Positions 44,120-56,300 of a DNA stretch of 64,000 bases are shown in pieces. The position numbers were made by a program, and so were the translations under genes. Origin of the DNA: Salminus brasiliensis (lineage: Eukaryota; Chordata; Actinopteri; Characiformes; Bryconidae); NCBI RefSeq assembly GCF_030463535.1, contig NC_132879.1, forward strand, positions 43,280,970 to 43,344,969, read 5' to 3'. Under the pieces are notes generated by a model. It saw nothing but the letters and a program-made list of their open reading frames with translations. It did no database searches and was not told where the DNA came from. Within the stretch, counting starts at the first letter, position 1. The number at the start of each line of letters is the position of its first letter.

Positions 44120-44818
44120 GTGAGTATTTTAGTAGGTGCTATCTATGTGTTATTGAAATATATTCATCAGCAGTATGCTTTTTTGCAAAGTAGCGAGTTA
44201 GTTCGTTAATTTAGCTGGTTGTGTTAATATATTACAAGCTGATCAACCAGATCATTAGCTAGCTAGCTAGCATGCTTGAAGAAACCCCAGGTTGAAATTT
44301 GGGTTATTGTAGCTAGTGCAAACTAATGTACTTGACAGACGATGGGTGTCTTTCATGTGGTTAATGGGTTATTTATTCAATTCTCCTCGTTAAAGTTTGG
44401 ATTAAGGTTTTTTTTATAACATGGTCGTGAGAGAGTTGTGTGTTCTAGCACATTTACCTAGTTAGCCAGCTGTGTGGCTAGTAAGCTATCAGCTTGCTAT
44501 AAGACAACTGTAAATTAGGAGAACGTGGGAGTAGTGATAATAACAACAAGGAAAGTAATGTACAGGCATACCTAAAGAAAAATCTGTCTAACATTTAGGT
44601 AGCTATAATGAATATTGTCAAAAAAGCTCTGGTTATGTAGCACTAGCTAGCTAGCTGGTTATACTAGCTACAGGAATCTCATATATTCTGTAGTATTGTC
44701 TTTAAATCATGCAGTGGTGCTTTGGCTTGAATTGTACGTTTCTAGGTAAAGCTGTAAAAATGCAGTAATCTGAAATGTGAGTAATTCCTGCATGATTATT
44801 CCTGCCATTTCTCTGCAG

Positions 44819-44868
44819 TTACAAAAATGTATCCCTCGCAGTGCCATAACTGACAGGAGCCTTTCAGG
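44819..44868 (+). other. prdm4: Probable non-coding prdm4 exon with a short upstream ORF
   Basis: The stretch is bounded by a good acceptor (ctctgcag|) and donor (ttcag|gtaacc). Spliced to the exon at 44994 it has an in-frame TGA before the main ATG, so it is untranslated in the main frame. It carries its own 8-codon ORF (44827-44853) that could dampen prdm4 translation. Confidence 0.45.
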
Positions 44869-44994
44869 TAACCAATCCATTGACACTATCAACCCACACT
44901 TCACATTACTTTCCTTGAAATGCTGATGATGTGCAGACAATATGGTTTGAAACAAACACCAGTATGACTTTCATCTTTCTCTATTCTGTGCAGA

Positions 44995-47900
44995 ATGAAT
45001 GACATGAACCTTAGCCCTGTGGGCATGGACCAACTCAGTGTACCATCTGTCAGTGCCAGTCATCTAGGCCTTCCTACCTCACCTACTCACACCCCCATGG
45101 CCACTCCAGGTTAGAGCTTGGTTTCTGCTTCTACGTTTCATTGCTTTTTTTGTTTCATGCTTCACGTTTGAGGTTGCTCTCTAAATGTGTTTAATCTACG
45201 GATCCTTTTGTAGGCATGCCAGTTGCCATACCAAGCTTGGGTCCATCTCTTGGACCACTGCCTTCAGCCCTGTCACTCATGCTACCCATGGGTCCATTAG
45301 GAGACAGAGGAGTCATGTGCGGCCTTCCAGAGAGGAACTATACACTACCGCCTCCCCCGTACCCACACCTAGAGAGTAGCTATTTTCGACACATCCTTCC
45401 AGGTAAAGTACTTGCTACATTCTGGACCTTGATGCAAAGCTTCCTTTGTAACCAATTGACTTAATAAATGTCATTTGGGTTTTCCAGGAATTCTGTCATA
45501 TCTGGCAGATCGTCCTCCACCACAGTACATTCACCCCAGCAGCCTTAACATGGATGGGACCCTGTCTGTACCTAACAATAACCCCTCTGGCCTAGACCCT
45601 TACAGCGGCCCAGGTGGGCCTCTGGAGCAGGCAATGGTGTCTATAGACTCGCGGCAAGTTGGTGGCCAGGCAGATCTCCACCAGGGCGGTGCTCACGAAG
45701 TACAACTGGACACTACTGGACTTTCTATGGAGTCACGTGTCAACAGCCCCATGTCTCCCGATGGAATGGGAGAGGAGCTGGCCACCATGGATGGTGTAGT
45801 GGTGGCAGAGACGCAGCAGCAATTAGGGGCCAGATCTCAGACCCATGAGGGCCTTGCTGGAGTGGACTCCTCGGGGGGAGTCATGCCATTGCACGGCTCT
45901 GGGCTGGAGCTGCCGGTTGTGATGGAACAGGAGCATATGAACGGAAGGGTGGGGGCCAGCTCAGCAGGGGCTGGAGGTCCAGGGGCTCTGAGTGAAGCCT
46001 TGCACTCTAGTGGAGAGCTAAATTCTGGAGTGGTCAGCGTGGTGCTCACTGGAGCCATGGCGCAGCAGACTCAGCTGGATTCTCTACATGGACCTTCAGG
46101 CATGGTGCTGGAGCCTGTAAACGTATCCCCTATCACTGCAGAGGTGTCTCTGGGGCCAGACAATAGCTTGGTGCTGGTTAACTCAACCCTACAACTGGAG
46201 GACTCAACATCAAATAAGGAGAATATAGCCACTGCATTCATCTGTAAGTCCCTGCTTTACATATGTTATGTATGGGAGGGTATACATAAGCCCTACATAC
46301 TGCTTAGCTGAATGGTCTGGTATGTGTATTTTGGTTACACATTAAAAATGCAGTCATACCAATTACATTAAAGGGTTACATATTCTTATTTTAATATATG
46401 CATCATTATGTGCTTAAGATAAAAGCAACACAAAGTGGTCTAATATATAATACTTACCAAAGTCAGAACTGCTTATAGTAGTGGAGAATAGAACTGTCTG
46501 AAGCCTTTAAAAGCAAACTAACAAAGTTATTGAAATTGTTAAAAATGCACTGCTTGATTCCCAAGGCTTTGTTTTACAGTAGTTTTAAGCTAAGATTTGG
46601 CCTATTTTTAAAAAATACATTAATTAAGGATGGGTACATGCAGGTCATTGTAAGGCAAAATAAAAAAATAAAAGTTTTTTGGCTTTTAGATATGCCACTA
46701 TTATACCGGTATCAATAATGCATATAAACAAAAACAAACATGTAGGTTTAGGACAGTAAATAAAATGAACATATAGAAATCTGTATTAATACTTGGGTAC
46801 AATGCAATTATTACTTAAGAAGTATATAGTTATACCAAAGTCTATAGATGCAGCAGTATTCTAATCTTGTCTATGAATATCATCTAATTATGGTTCTTTA
46901 TTGTGGTTAATGTGAACAGGGTGCACTTTATGTGAGCGCTCTTACAGCTCAGACTGTCCTGAGCATGGACCGGTCACCTTCATCCCAGACACACCCATTC
47001 AGAGCAGGGCCCGCCTTTCTTTACCCCGCCCACTGTGCCTTCGTGTATCTGTGGCTGATGAACCCAGTGGTGAGTACAGACTTGAGGACTACTGTAATAG
47101 ATGTAATTAAATGTTCAGTCTTAACTAACATCATAAGGTGATCAATTTTAGCCTTGTGGTTTTTGACCACATGTGTACCACACTGCAGATTCAGGTCTGG
47201 GAAACCGGGTCCATGTGTTCACAAACAACTTCTGTGTATAATAAAAAATGTGCTTACATTTCCTTGAAAGGTTGAACAGCTCTTGAGATAAAAAGTAAAG
47301 AAGTTTTGACTAAAACCCCAAGCACATTGTTTTGTCAAATCAACTGACAGTTAATTAATTATTTAACTATTAAAATTAAATTTTAATAGTTAAAAATTAA
47401 TCTATTTAGCAGTACAATGATAATGTTCCATAGACCTTCAATAATCCTTTTATGTGTTATCCTTAGGTGTATTTGCACGAGAGACCATCCCCACCAGGAC
47501 TTGTTTCGGACCAATGGTTGGGCAGCACTGTAGCAGTGTGGAGCTTACAGACTGGTCTGACAAGGACACCCCTCAGCTATGGAAGGTTGTTGTTCCTCTT
47601 CATCCTGAGACACTAGATACTAGTAAATGAGTTTTTACAATTTTGCACTTCCCACACAAAATTCAGTGTTTCTTTTGCATTTGAAAACAACCTAATGTTG
47701 TTTTTGAGCTCCTAATAAATGCAGTGGTTTTGAGAGGAAAAGAAAGATAAAATCAAATTTCATTTCTGACTTTCAGATGTTCCACAATGACATCCTTGAG
47801 TTCTGTATAGTGACGACAGATGAACACGAATGCAACTGGATGATGTTTGTGAGAAAAGCAAGGTATTTTAAAGTAGAATCACATGGGAATACTACATGGG

Positions 47901-49808
47901 AATAACAGCCATTAAAGTGGTAATCAAATGCCGGCTCTTATTAACGGTATCTTTGTATCAGTGTTTTATCTGATAAAAATGTGTTTGCAGGAGCACAGAG
48001 GAACAGAATTTGGTGGCATATATCGATAATGGGAAGCTTTATTTCTGCACGTCCAGAGAGATTCTCCCAGAGCAGGAGCTGCTGTTCTATTACAGCAGGG
48101 AATACAGTAGACTTCTTGGTAAGATATCAGCACAACTCATGAAAGAATTGGAAACTAGCTAATAAGTTGTATCGGCTTTGGAGTGATACTATAGAGAAAC
48201 TCGTGTGGTTCCTAAAGCAAACTTAATGGTTCTCAAACTAGTCTTTAGAGACCCTTGGATGTTCCGAGCTTTGTGCACATGTGGACCTTCTTGGGCTTAC
48301 TGAGAACAGGTTTGAGGACCACTGCCCTAAAGAACCTCTTATTTGTAAAAGAGTGTAAAGACCATATTAAAGATAGTGGAACTTCTATATATTGTAAATG
48401 CTAAACAAAATCTACCTTCTTCCATTGGTTTACTGGTTGAGGCTACCTTCTCTGGTTGTAACACATTACTTTGTTGGACTAGGCCACCTTCTTCTATTGC
48501 TACATGGGACTAGGCCACCTTTTTCCATTGTTTCATGAAACCAGGCCACCATCTTCTACCTTCCTCCTCAGCTTTTTTGGACCAGGCCACTCCCTTCCAT
48601 TACTTAATGGGACCAAGCCACTTTTATCCATTGCTCCAATGTCCAGTTCTGACACTCACATGCCTGTTGTAAGAGATTTTAACCTTGGACAGAGGTTAGC
48701 ATTGGCACTTTGATCAGTATGTGGCAACATAGCCCCACATGCAGCTGAGATTTCTGTGAGCTGTTCCATGGTAGCGTGTCTATCATTTGAGCACTTAACA
48801 GCCTTGCCATTTTTGAGATTCTCCAATCCATCTGTCTATCCATAATGTTTTGTCGTGCAAGCAACAGAGCTAACACTAAATAGCAAATAAATGGCAGATG
48901 AGGCAGTTAGGGGAAATGTTATAATAAATAAAATTATAAAAGTTATAATAAAATTAAAAACATAATAATAATACCTGAGAAGGGGCAGAGAAAATCTACC
49001 TCCTAATGAAACAAAAATACCAAATTAAGCTCATTTCAAAGTTTGCTAAACAAGAAAACCTGCTTTGTTAGACAGGCCCAGTATGTTTAATTTTTTTTGG
49101 TATGGTTCTGTACAGCATGTTTCTTGATCCTATAATAAAATTTTTAATCTAACTTTCAGGTGTACCCCAAGTACCAGAGGGGCAAATTTGTCACTGTGGA
49201 AAAGAATGTGCCTCTTTCTCCGAGTTGAAATCTCATCTCAGCAGCCATACCCACAGTCAAAGTCCAACCCACGAAGACCCTACCCGCACTGTCCACAGTC
49301 AGCCACATCACCAAGAGAAGCTCTCCAGTGAAGCACCCAGCCCCACCTCTTCCCCATCATGGCAATGCCATTCGCACGGCGATGGGCAGGCCAGCAGCAA
49401 TGGGCACCGTCATGGCAGGGAGAGGAAGTTCAAGTGCAGCATGTGTTCACGAGCATTCACCACGTCCACCAAGCTGAATGTGCACTTTATGGGTCACATG
49501 GGTGTGAGACCACACAAATGCAGCTACTGCAGCAAGGCCTTCAGTGACCCAAGCAACCTGAGAATGCATCTGAGAATCCACACAGGTAATAGATCAGTTC
49601 CATCCAAAATAAGATTGTATTTGTATGCAAAGGTTTGGGCATCCCTGGCCAGATTACATATTATGTTAACGTAAACCGTGTGAAACACAACCTCTGCAGC
49701 AAACTGTTAAAAATAAAAAAATTTGTTTTTCTGCAAAACATACTTAGTATTGAATAAACCTTATGAAACCAAGAGAAAAAATATTATATATATTTTGATT
49801 TAATTATA

Positions 49809-49854
<46 letters not shown>

Positions 49855-50749
49855 CAGGGGCACTATAGGGACCTATGTGTTAGCAGTGTAAAGTAGATTG
49901 TTTTGGGACAATGGGACAAATTTGCAGAAATTCAGACATGGGGCAAACACTTTTCCATGGGACTGTAATGGGCTCTACAAGCATTCATTAACTGTAAATA
50001 AAATATTTTATTAATCATTTAGATGTAGGTGTTTTCCTTACCTTTAAAGTTTCTTATACATGATGTGTGGTCTTTCCCCAAAGGTCAGAAGAACTTCAGA
50101 TGCACTGTGTGTGGAAAGTCTTTTACTCAGAAAGCCCACGTGGAGTCTCATATGGTCATTCACACGGGTGGCAAAAATATCAAGTGTGACCACTGTGACA
50201 AGACATTCAATAGGAAACAGGACCTGAAGCAGCACATGTATTCACACTCGCTGTAAGACCCTCCAGTTATTCTTTCTGTATTTTTAAATATTGTGCGCAC
50301 GGACACATGCGATGCCTGCTTGTTCAACTAATGTCACACGTTTCTATATATATATGTATATATACCACCCATGTCTCATAATGGCCTCTGTTTGTTTCTC
50401 TGCCTTATGCTACAGAGACCGCCAGATTACCTGCCCAAAGTGTGACAAGCAGTTCCTCAAGACCGATCACCTAAAGAAGCACCTAAACTCCCACGATGGG
50501 AAAAGGGACTTCATCTGTGAAAAATGCAATAAGGGCTTTCTCACTAAATACCACCTCACACGCCACCTCAAAATCTGTAAGGGCCCAAAGACTGGCAGAG
50601 GAGTGTCCCATGAGGAGGAAGGGGAGGAGGATGAGGAAGAAGAGGAAGAAGAGGCAGAGGAAGAAGAAGAAAGAAGTACTAGGGGACCAGATGATAGAGA
50701 GGACTGTGGCATTGGCATGGCGGGGTACTCCCCTGACAAGACTCTGTAA
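44995..50749 (+). CDS. prdm4: PR domain zinc finger protein 4 (PRDM4)
   Basis: Eleven coding exons join into 823 codons (human 801): 44995-45109, 45214-45402, 45488-46243, 46920-47069, 47467-47585, 47777-47862, 47991-48118, 49160-49585, 50084-50252, 50416-50749 (ten listed; the untranslated exon 44819-44868 precedes them). The start [11 protein letters not shown] aligns to the second Met of human PRDM4. Residues 39-350 are a long low-complexity region containing the conserved [12 protein letters not shown] and [13 protein letters not shown] blocks. A Cys-rich knuckle at about 355-368 precedes the PR/SET domain (about 400-513, ending LLFYYSREY). A second knuckle (CHCGKEC, 525-531) and six C2H2 fingers (about 605-770) follow; the last ends His...Cys. 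The tail is a run of glutamates. Known: PRDM4 is a nuclear factor linked to p75 neurotrophin receptor signalling and PRMT5 recruitment. The donor after 47585 (gttgtt) is non-consensus but is required by phase and homology. Confidence 0.96.
49610..49975. mobile_element. Tc1-like MITE in a prdm4 intron, with internal TA array
   Basis: A Tc1-type end (tgcaaaggtttgggcatccc) lies on the left and a possible inverted mate (caaacacttttccatgggac) on the right, with a TA array at 49811-49852 between. The left end resembles the fragment at 17052. Confidence 0.45.
49811..49852. repeat. (TA)n microsatellite in a prdm4 intron
   Basis: About 20 TA units. Confidence 0.9.
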
Positions 50750-50858
50750 CCTCTGACTGTGATTTGCCTTGTGTATTTTATTTATTTATTTAACCCTTTT
50801 TCTTTCCCTTTACTCTTGTTGGACTGTCTGGTGTTGCCAAAATTCTTGTCCCTGGTGT

Positions 50859-50864
50859 ATTAAA
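50859..50864 (+). terminator. prdm4: prdm4 poly(A) signal (ATTAAA)
   Basis: The common variant signal ATTAAA lies 110 bases after the prdm4 stop and is followed by a T-rich stretch. This predicts a short 3' UTR. Confidence 0.5.
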
Positions 50865-51680
50865 GATATTTTCCTACTCTAAATTGTAACGGATTAAATT
50901 TTGTTTTTCACAAATGGAGCAGTCCTAAAACAAAGTATGATGATGATCATAGTAATAAATAATTTGTCATTAAACTTACAGTACTTAAACAATTGGTCAG
51001 AAATACTGCCTCCTTATGATACTAATGTTGGTTTCCTGTATATATTAAGTACTAAATTAACAAGTACCTTCATACTACTTTGCCTAGGTTGTTATTTATT
51101 TTGGGGTTTGTTATGGAATTATGTAACTTATTTTATAAATCAGTTCTATAAGAATACTCACTGTCATGATTTTTATTACAGTGCCATTACATTTATCATA
51201 TTGTATGTAAATTAAACCCTTCAAAAGTATGAGTTATCATTTGCAACACAAATGTTATCTCTTCTTTTTTAGAAATGCATGGTTGAGCATATGCATCTTT
51301 TGATATGAGCGAGCAATCTGTAATGAGTGAGGCCATAGGGCCATATTTTAGCAATCTTTTGGCAAACCATCAACCGCACAAATTTTTCTTTGCTATCAAA
51401 AAGGTGGGAAAGTACGCATTGCTTGGCTCGAAATGTGCAAAAGGCATGTACTAAGTCTCTTGATTAATCATGGGTGTATTTTAATAAACAAACCAACCCT
51501 TTAAGAGCCAGGTGCGGTCTGACTTTGGCAGATTGCTATTTCAGTGGCGCAAAGCAGGGGTGTATGCACATTGGCCACACACCTGTGTTGACAAGTCACT
51601 GCCAAGATAGCAACGAACATATGACTGATGATTTTCTTTGCACAAGCCACCAGGACTGTGACTATTAAGACGAGAGGGGG
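50865..51680. other. Spacer downstream of prdm4
   Basis: AT-rich. No gene, RNA or repeat family recognised. Confidence 0.5.
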
Positions 51681-52058
51681 TTCAGTCCCTAATCAGCCAC
51701 TTTAAACCATTGGCAGCTGCCGTTCAGTAGTGGCAGTAGCTAACTCCAGTGGCATCAGTCATGTAGACCATTGGCACCTGCCGTTAAGTAGCGACAGTAG
51801 CTAACTCCAGTGGCTGCTGATGGTGTACTGTGTTAACCAACTGCTTAAAGTAAAAGATTTGTGTTTTTTTTGTGTGTTGTGTTAGAAAGACCTGTTGCAC
51901 ATGCTTCCCAGTGGCTATTATTATTGATAACTATTGATATTGATAGCAACTATGATTTAAAAGTATTAAAATAATTATTGCTTGTTATACATGTATGCAC
52001 CATATATGATTTCATTTCAGCTTGTAATCCCTCCAGGATATTACAGTATTATTGCTAT

Positions 52059-52069
52059 ATATATATATG

Positions 52070-52107
<38 letters not shown>
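52059..52107. repeat. (TA)n microsatellite
   Basis: A TA array interrupted once by TGTATG. Confidence 0.9.
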
Positions 52108-52110
<3 letters not shown>

Positions 52111-52248
52111 ATTGATTTTACTTCTTAAATTACTTACTTAACTTAATTAAAAAGTTAACTCATATTTTATTTTCATTACATTAATTAATGTGACATATTC
52201 CATATATATAATGAATAATATGTATAATATAAATATGTGTGTATGTAT

Positions 52249-52250
<2 letters not shown>

Positions 52251-52297
<47 letters not shown>
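52251..52297. repeat. (GT)n microsatellite
   Basis: About 23 GT units. Confidence 0.95.
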
Positions 52298-52301
<4 letters not shown>

Positions 52302-52794
52302 TTACACCTGGAGTTAGCTATTGCCTTTACTAAACGGCAGGTGCCAATGGCTCTGAACCCTTGCTGATTAAGGCTGTTGACAACCCACCACCACCACCAC
52401 ACAGGACTTCACTGAACATAATCATTATTATTATTATAACAAATACTACGTCCTGCTTAGTTGCACAACATTGTGTTACACATCGACTTTGCATGTGTTG
52501 CACTTTACACTTGACAACTCATCTTCTCTATTTTGTATAAATGCAGTGAGTGTACTGATAGGTTCAGTCTTATATTTGTTATTATGTCTGTATATATTTT
52601 ATATTATATGTTATTATTAGTTATTATTATGTGTTATTATTAGTAGTATATATTTTTAAATCTAAGTTATTTAATTCTACATTAAGCTGTACCTTCTCAT
52701 TTCACTGCTAGTTGTACTGTGTATAATTATATATGTGACAAACTTTGAACTTTGAAAGCAGAATTATCATGAAAAAAATATGTAATCATTAAAA

Positions 52795-53338
52795 AATGTG
52801 GCGCGTGCGCATTACGCATTGCCGCACAGTCTCGAAGTAGCACATATCGATGGGTAGCACAACTCGACAGAACACCGGAAAGTGCTGCTGTCCTCTCGGG
52901 CTCATCTTCCCTGTGGGGAGGACATGGTGTCAAACACACTGTTTGCTGTGGCAGATTCAGTTGTCAGAGTGCAACATGCCAGTTCACCTACAATTCATAA
53001 CCCTAAATATAAACACAGCTGAGACTATTTGATACAGGATTCTAGACCAATATAAACCATGTATTTACACTAATTAAAACACGAGGTACGAGGAGGGATG
53101 AGGTCCGACTTCCCCCTCTGGACTTCTGGATCTGCAGCGAGGATCCGGTTGGATCTATGAATCGATTCACGAGTCAAATGTCTCTCGTGAGCAAATTGTG
53201 TTAGCGTGTGCTGTACGAGCTACAGTTTGGGTCTGTTGGCGTTAGCTGGATAGACCCAAAAGCTAGACAGACCTTTTACAATCCACGTAGCTAAATACAT
53301 TTATAAATACATCTATTTAAAGATTTATCTGCTCAACT
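52795..53338 (+). promoter_or_regulatory. Probable akr1b promoter/5' UTR region
   Basis: CpG density rises here relative to the AT-rich spacer on its left. GCGCGTGCGCA at about 52801-52811 resembles an NRF1 site. The ATG of the aldo-keto reductase is at 53339. I cannot place the start site. Confidence 0.35.
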
Positions 53339-56300
53339 ATGGCGACTTCAGTGAAACTCAACACCGGTGCAGACATGCCCATTGTCGGTCTGGGAACATG
53401 GAAGGTAACGTTTATACCCTCGACTAACTTTACAAAGTCTCGTATTGTCCGTCATAAAATTAAATTATTTGTGAAAATCCTTCTTGAGAAGACCTCTTAG
53501 ACTCAATAAATGTGCTTTGTGGCAGCTTAGATCTGTTAAGTTTCTAGTAATTCACAATTTGTTCCCAATTTGGTTTTTGCTTGTAATTTAATTTAATGTC
53601 AATAAAATTATTTGCACATGTAGCTCTGTCCTTCTCTCTAATCTCATACATCATATACCTTATCTCATTTGATTATATACAAAAACATCATTTTTTTAGT
53701 CTGTGATTATTACTGGCAGTTCAGGGTTAAACATATAGGGTACATAAAGTGGATAGGGGACATAGGGTACACCACTAATGGTGTCTTTACATTTACATTT
53801 TACATTTACATTTATGGCATTTAGCAGATGCTCTTATCCAGAGCGACTTACAAAGTGCTTTGCTATTTACCCAAGAAAACCTCAGCTAGTTAGAATAGAC
53901 TAATACAAAAGATACCTCCAAGCTTAGACATTACTAAACACAATACAATAAGGCAACCATAGAACGGTCTTTCAACACCTAAAGCTGGGACACATAAAAG
54001 GGCAATGGCCAGTTTAGGATATCCACCAGAGGAAAACATGGTGGTGGTAATATTTACAGACAGTTTTCTTACACCGCAAATCACTGTTGCTTTCTCTCTC
54101 AGTCACCTCCAGGAAAGGTGGCAGAAGCTGTAAAGGCTGCCATCTCTGCAGGCTACAGGCACATCGATGGAGCATTAGTCTACCAGAATGAGAAGGAGGT
54201 TGGAGAGGGTGTTCATGCCAAGATCAAAGAAGGAGTCGTGAAAAGAGAAGAGCTTTTCATGGTCAGCAAGGTAAGGTCTGGGCTTGATATTGTTGAACAT
54301 CTTACATTACAAGCTTTAGTACGTTAAAAATTGGGGAGGAGAACAGGGCAGTGCAGTAAAAGAGCATAACAGCAAATACCTCTTAATATCTCCACAGCTT
54401 TGGTGCACGTTCCATGAGAAGTCTGCAGTAAAAGGGGCGTGTCAGAAGACCTTAAGTGACCTGCAGTTGGATTACCTGGACCTGTATCTGATCCACTTCC
54501 CAATGGGCTTTCAGGTGGTTTTAAGGTGCATGTTCAGTCAGACTTTAAAAGAAAGTATGGTCAGGTTCAGTCCAGCTATATGCTGTGATGTGAAACCTCA
54601 TCTTGAAATCTGTTGCTTAAAAATAAAGGCTTGTTTGGAGTGATGCCACCTAAGAACCCTTTTTAGCATCATTTATTTTTAACAGTGTCTATGTCAAGAA
54701 AGTGTGGTGCATATTTAGGATCAGATGGAGCAATGACTGTTCAGTATAGGCCTTAAAGAAAGAAATTACATGTCATACAAATAGCATAAGCACACATTAC
54801 CAACTGGCTCTTTTTTGTTTCATTTTTTAAAAAGTCACAAGTCTTCCTCCAAGATATCACTGAGCAAACATTAATTAAATGTGTTTCATTGTATTATTAA
54901 GACTCATTCATATCCAGGACAGATTAAATGACCATAAACCATAAAATAAGCTGTTTAACCGACAAGGGTTATGGACACACAATTGTTTAAAATATATATT
55001 ATTGCTATTTTTCAGGCTGGAACAGATCTGTTACCACTGGATAGTGAAGGCGTAACTATCAATGATGATACTAATTTCCTGGATACCTGGGAGGTGAGGA
55101 AATGACCAGTTATTGCTTATTGTTTGGTTCTGCTGAAGAACATACTTCTATGTTCCTATTGTAAACACCAGTGAGTTATACATTATGACTACTTGAATGA
55201 AAATGCTCTTGAATGCAAAGCTGGAAAGCTTTATTAACCTTGGCATAGTTTAATAATAAGAGTTTATGGAATTGACACTCTCTAACCGCAAACACTTGTC
55301 TTTTTTTTTTTTAAAGAAATTGTCCTATAACCAAAACAGGACTAAAAAAGGGACCAATTCCAAAACCCAAACTGTATACGTGTTATTCGCTCATTTTATT
55401 TACGGCTCAAAATGTACATACATCCAGCCCGCTACTGCAAGTCTTTTTCGACACCTAAAGTTGAGACACACCAAAGAGCAATGGCCACTTTAGCCCGTGG
55501 CTTTGCCTGTGCCAGGGCCTGCAGAAGGGTAGCTCAAATTCAGCAAAACTAAAGCTGGAGAAGCTGGCAGATGCTAGGCCAAAAGCTAATCTTAGCTCAC
55601 AGAGGCACCGTTTGGAAAATTGCCCATCAGTGAAACACAGCCAATGGGCGTTTAAAAAAGCCCCTCCCCGGCTGGAGCCCATTCAACAGCTGGGAAACCT
55701 GCCATTCCCTGATGAATGCATCCTCAGGGAAAAGCACCTATTGGATATCTCTTCATCTTTCCCCACACCAACCGGACAGCAGGAGAATCTGGTATGACTT
55801 GCTACAGTGCTGAAACCAATCCTGTTCTAAGCTATGCTAGGTTATGTGGCTCCTGCTATTGGAGAATACCAGTGGCAGTAAAGGACTGCAAATATGTTTA
55901 GGTAGGTGGCACGTGTCAAAGCTAGGTAAAGATCTGATGCTTGCCAGCCCATTTTAATTGTGGCCAGGGGTTCTTTTGATTCTGACAGATACATAGTATT
56001 CCTCCTGTAACCATCATTGAAATGTCTTTGTAGACTTTGTTACGCTTGTGTATCTTTAAACCTTGGGGGGCCAACACCCTGTTGTTAGTTGGTTGTTTGG
56101 GCCCCTCCACCAACTTATCCTTGCATTCTAGGGGTACACCAAAAGCCTTACTGTTTCGTCGATGCTCTGATCCAGTCTTTTGACCATAACATTGCTGCCG
56201 TCTAACATATACCCCAGACCTTGTCAAAAAATATATATTTTGATCAATTTGGTGTTGTTACAATATAAACCGTGTTATCCACTTCATTTGTGAGAATAAT

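Larger units (their letters stand above)
51681..52382. mobile_element. Element with about 75-base inverted ends, about 700 bp
   Basis: The left arm (51681-51759: aatcagccac ... ccattggcagctgccgttca ... gctaactccag) is inverted at 52304-52382 (ctggagttagctattgcctt ... ggcaggtgccaatgg ... tgctgattaagg). A second tandem copy of the inner part of the left arm lies at 51768-51823. The interior holds TA and GT arrays and no ORF. I do not recognise the family. Confidence 0.65.

Noticed and set aside
45837-46058. Minus-strand ORF inside the large prdm4 exon
   Set aside because: It is a shadow of the proline/serine/glycine-rich prdm4 coding strand.
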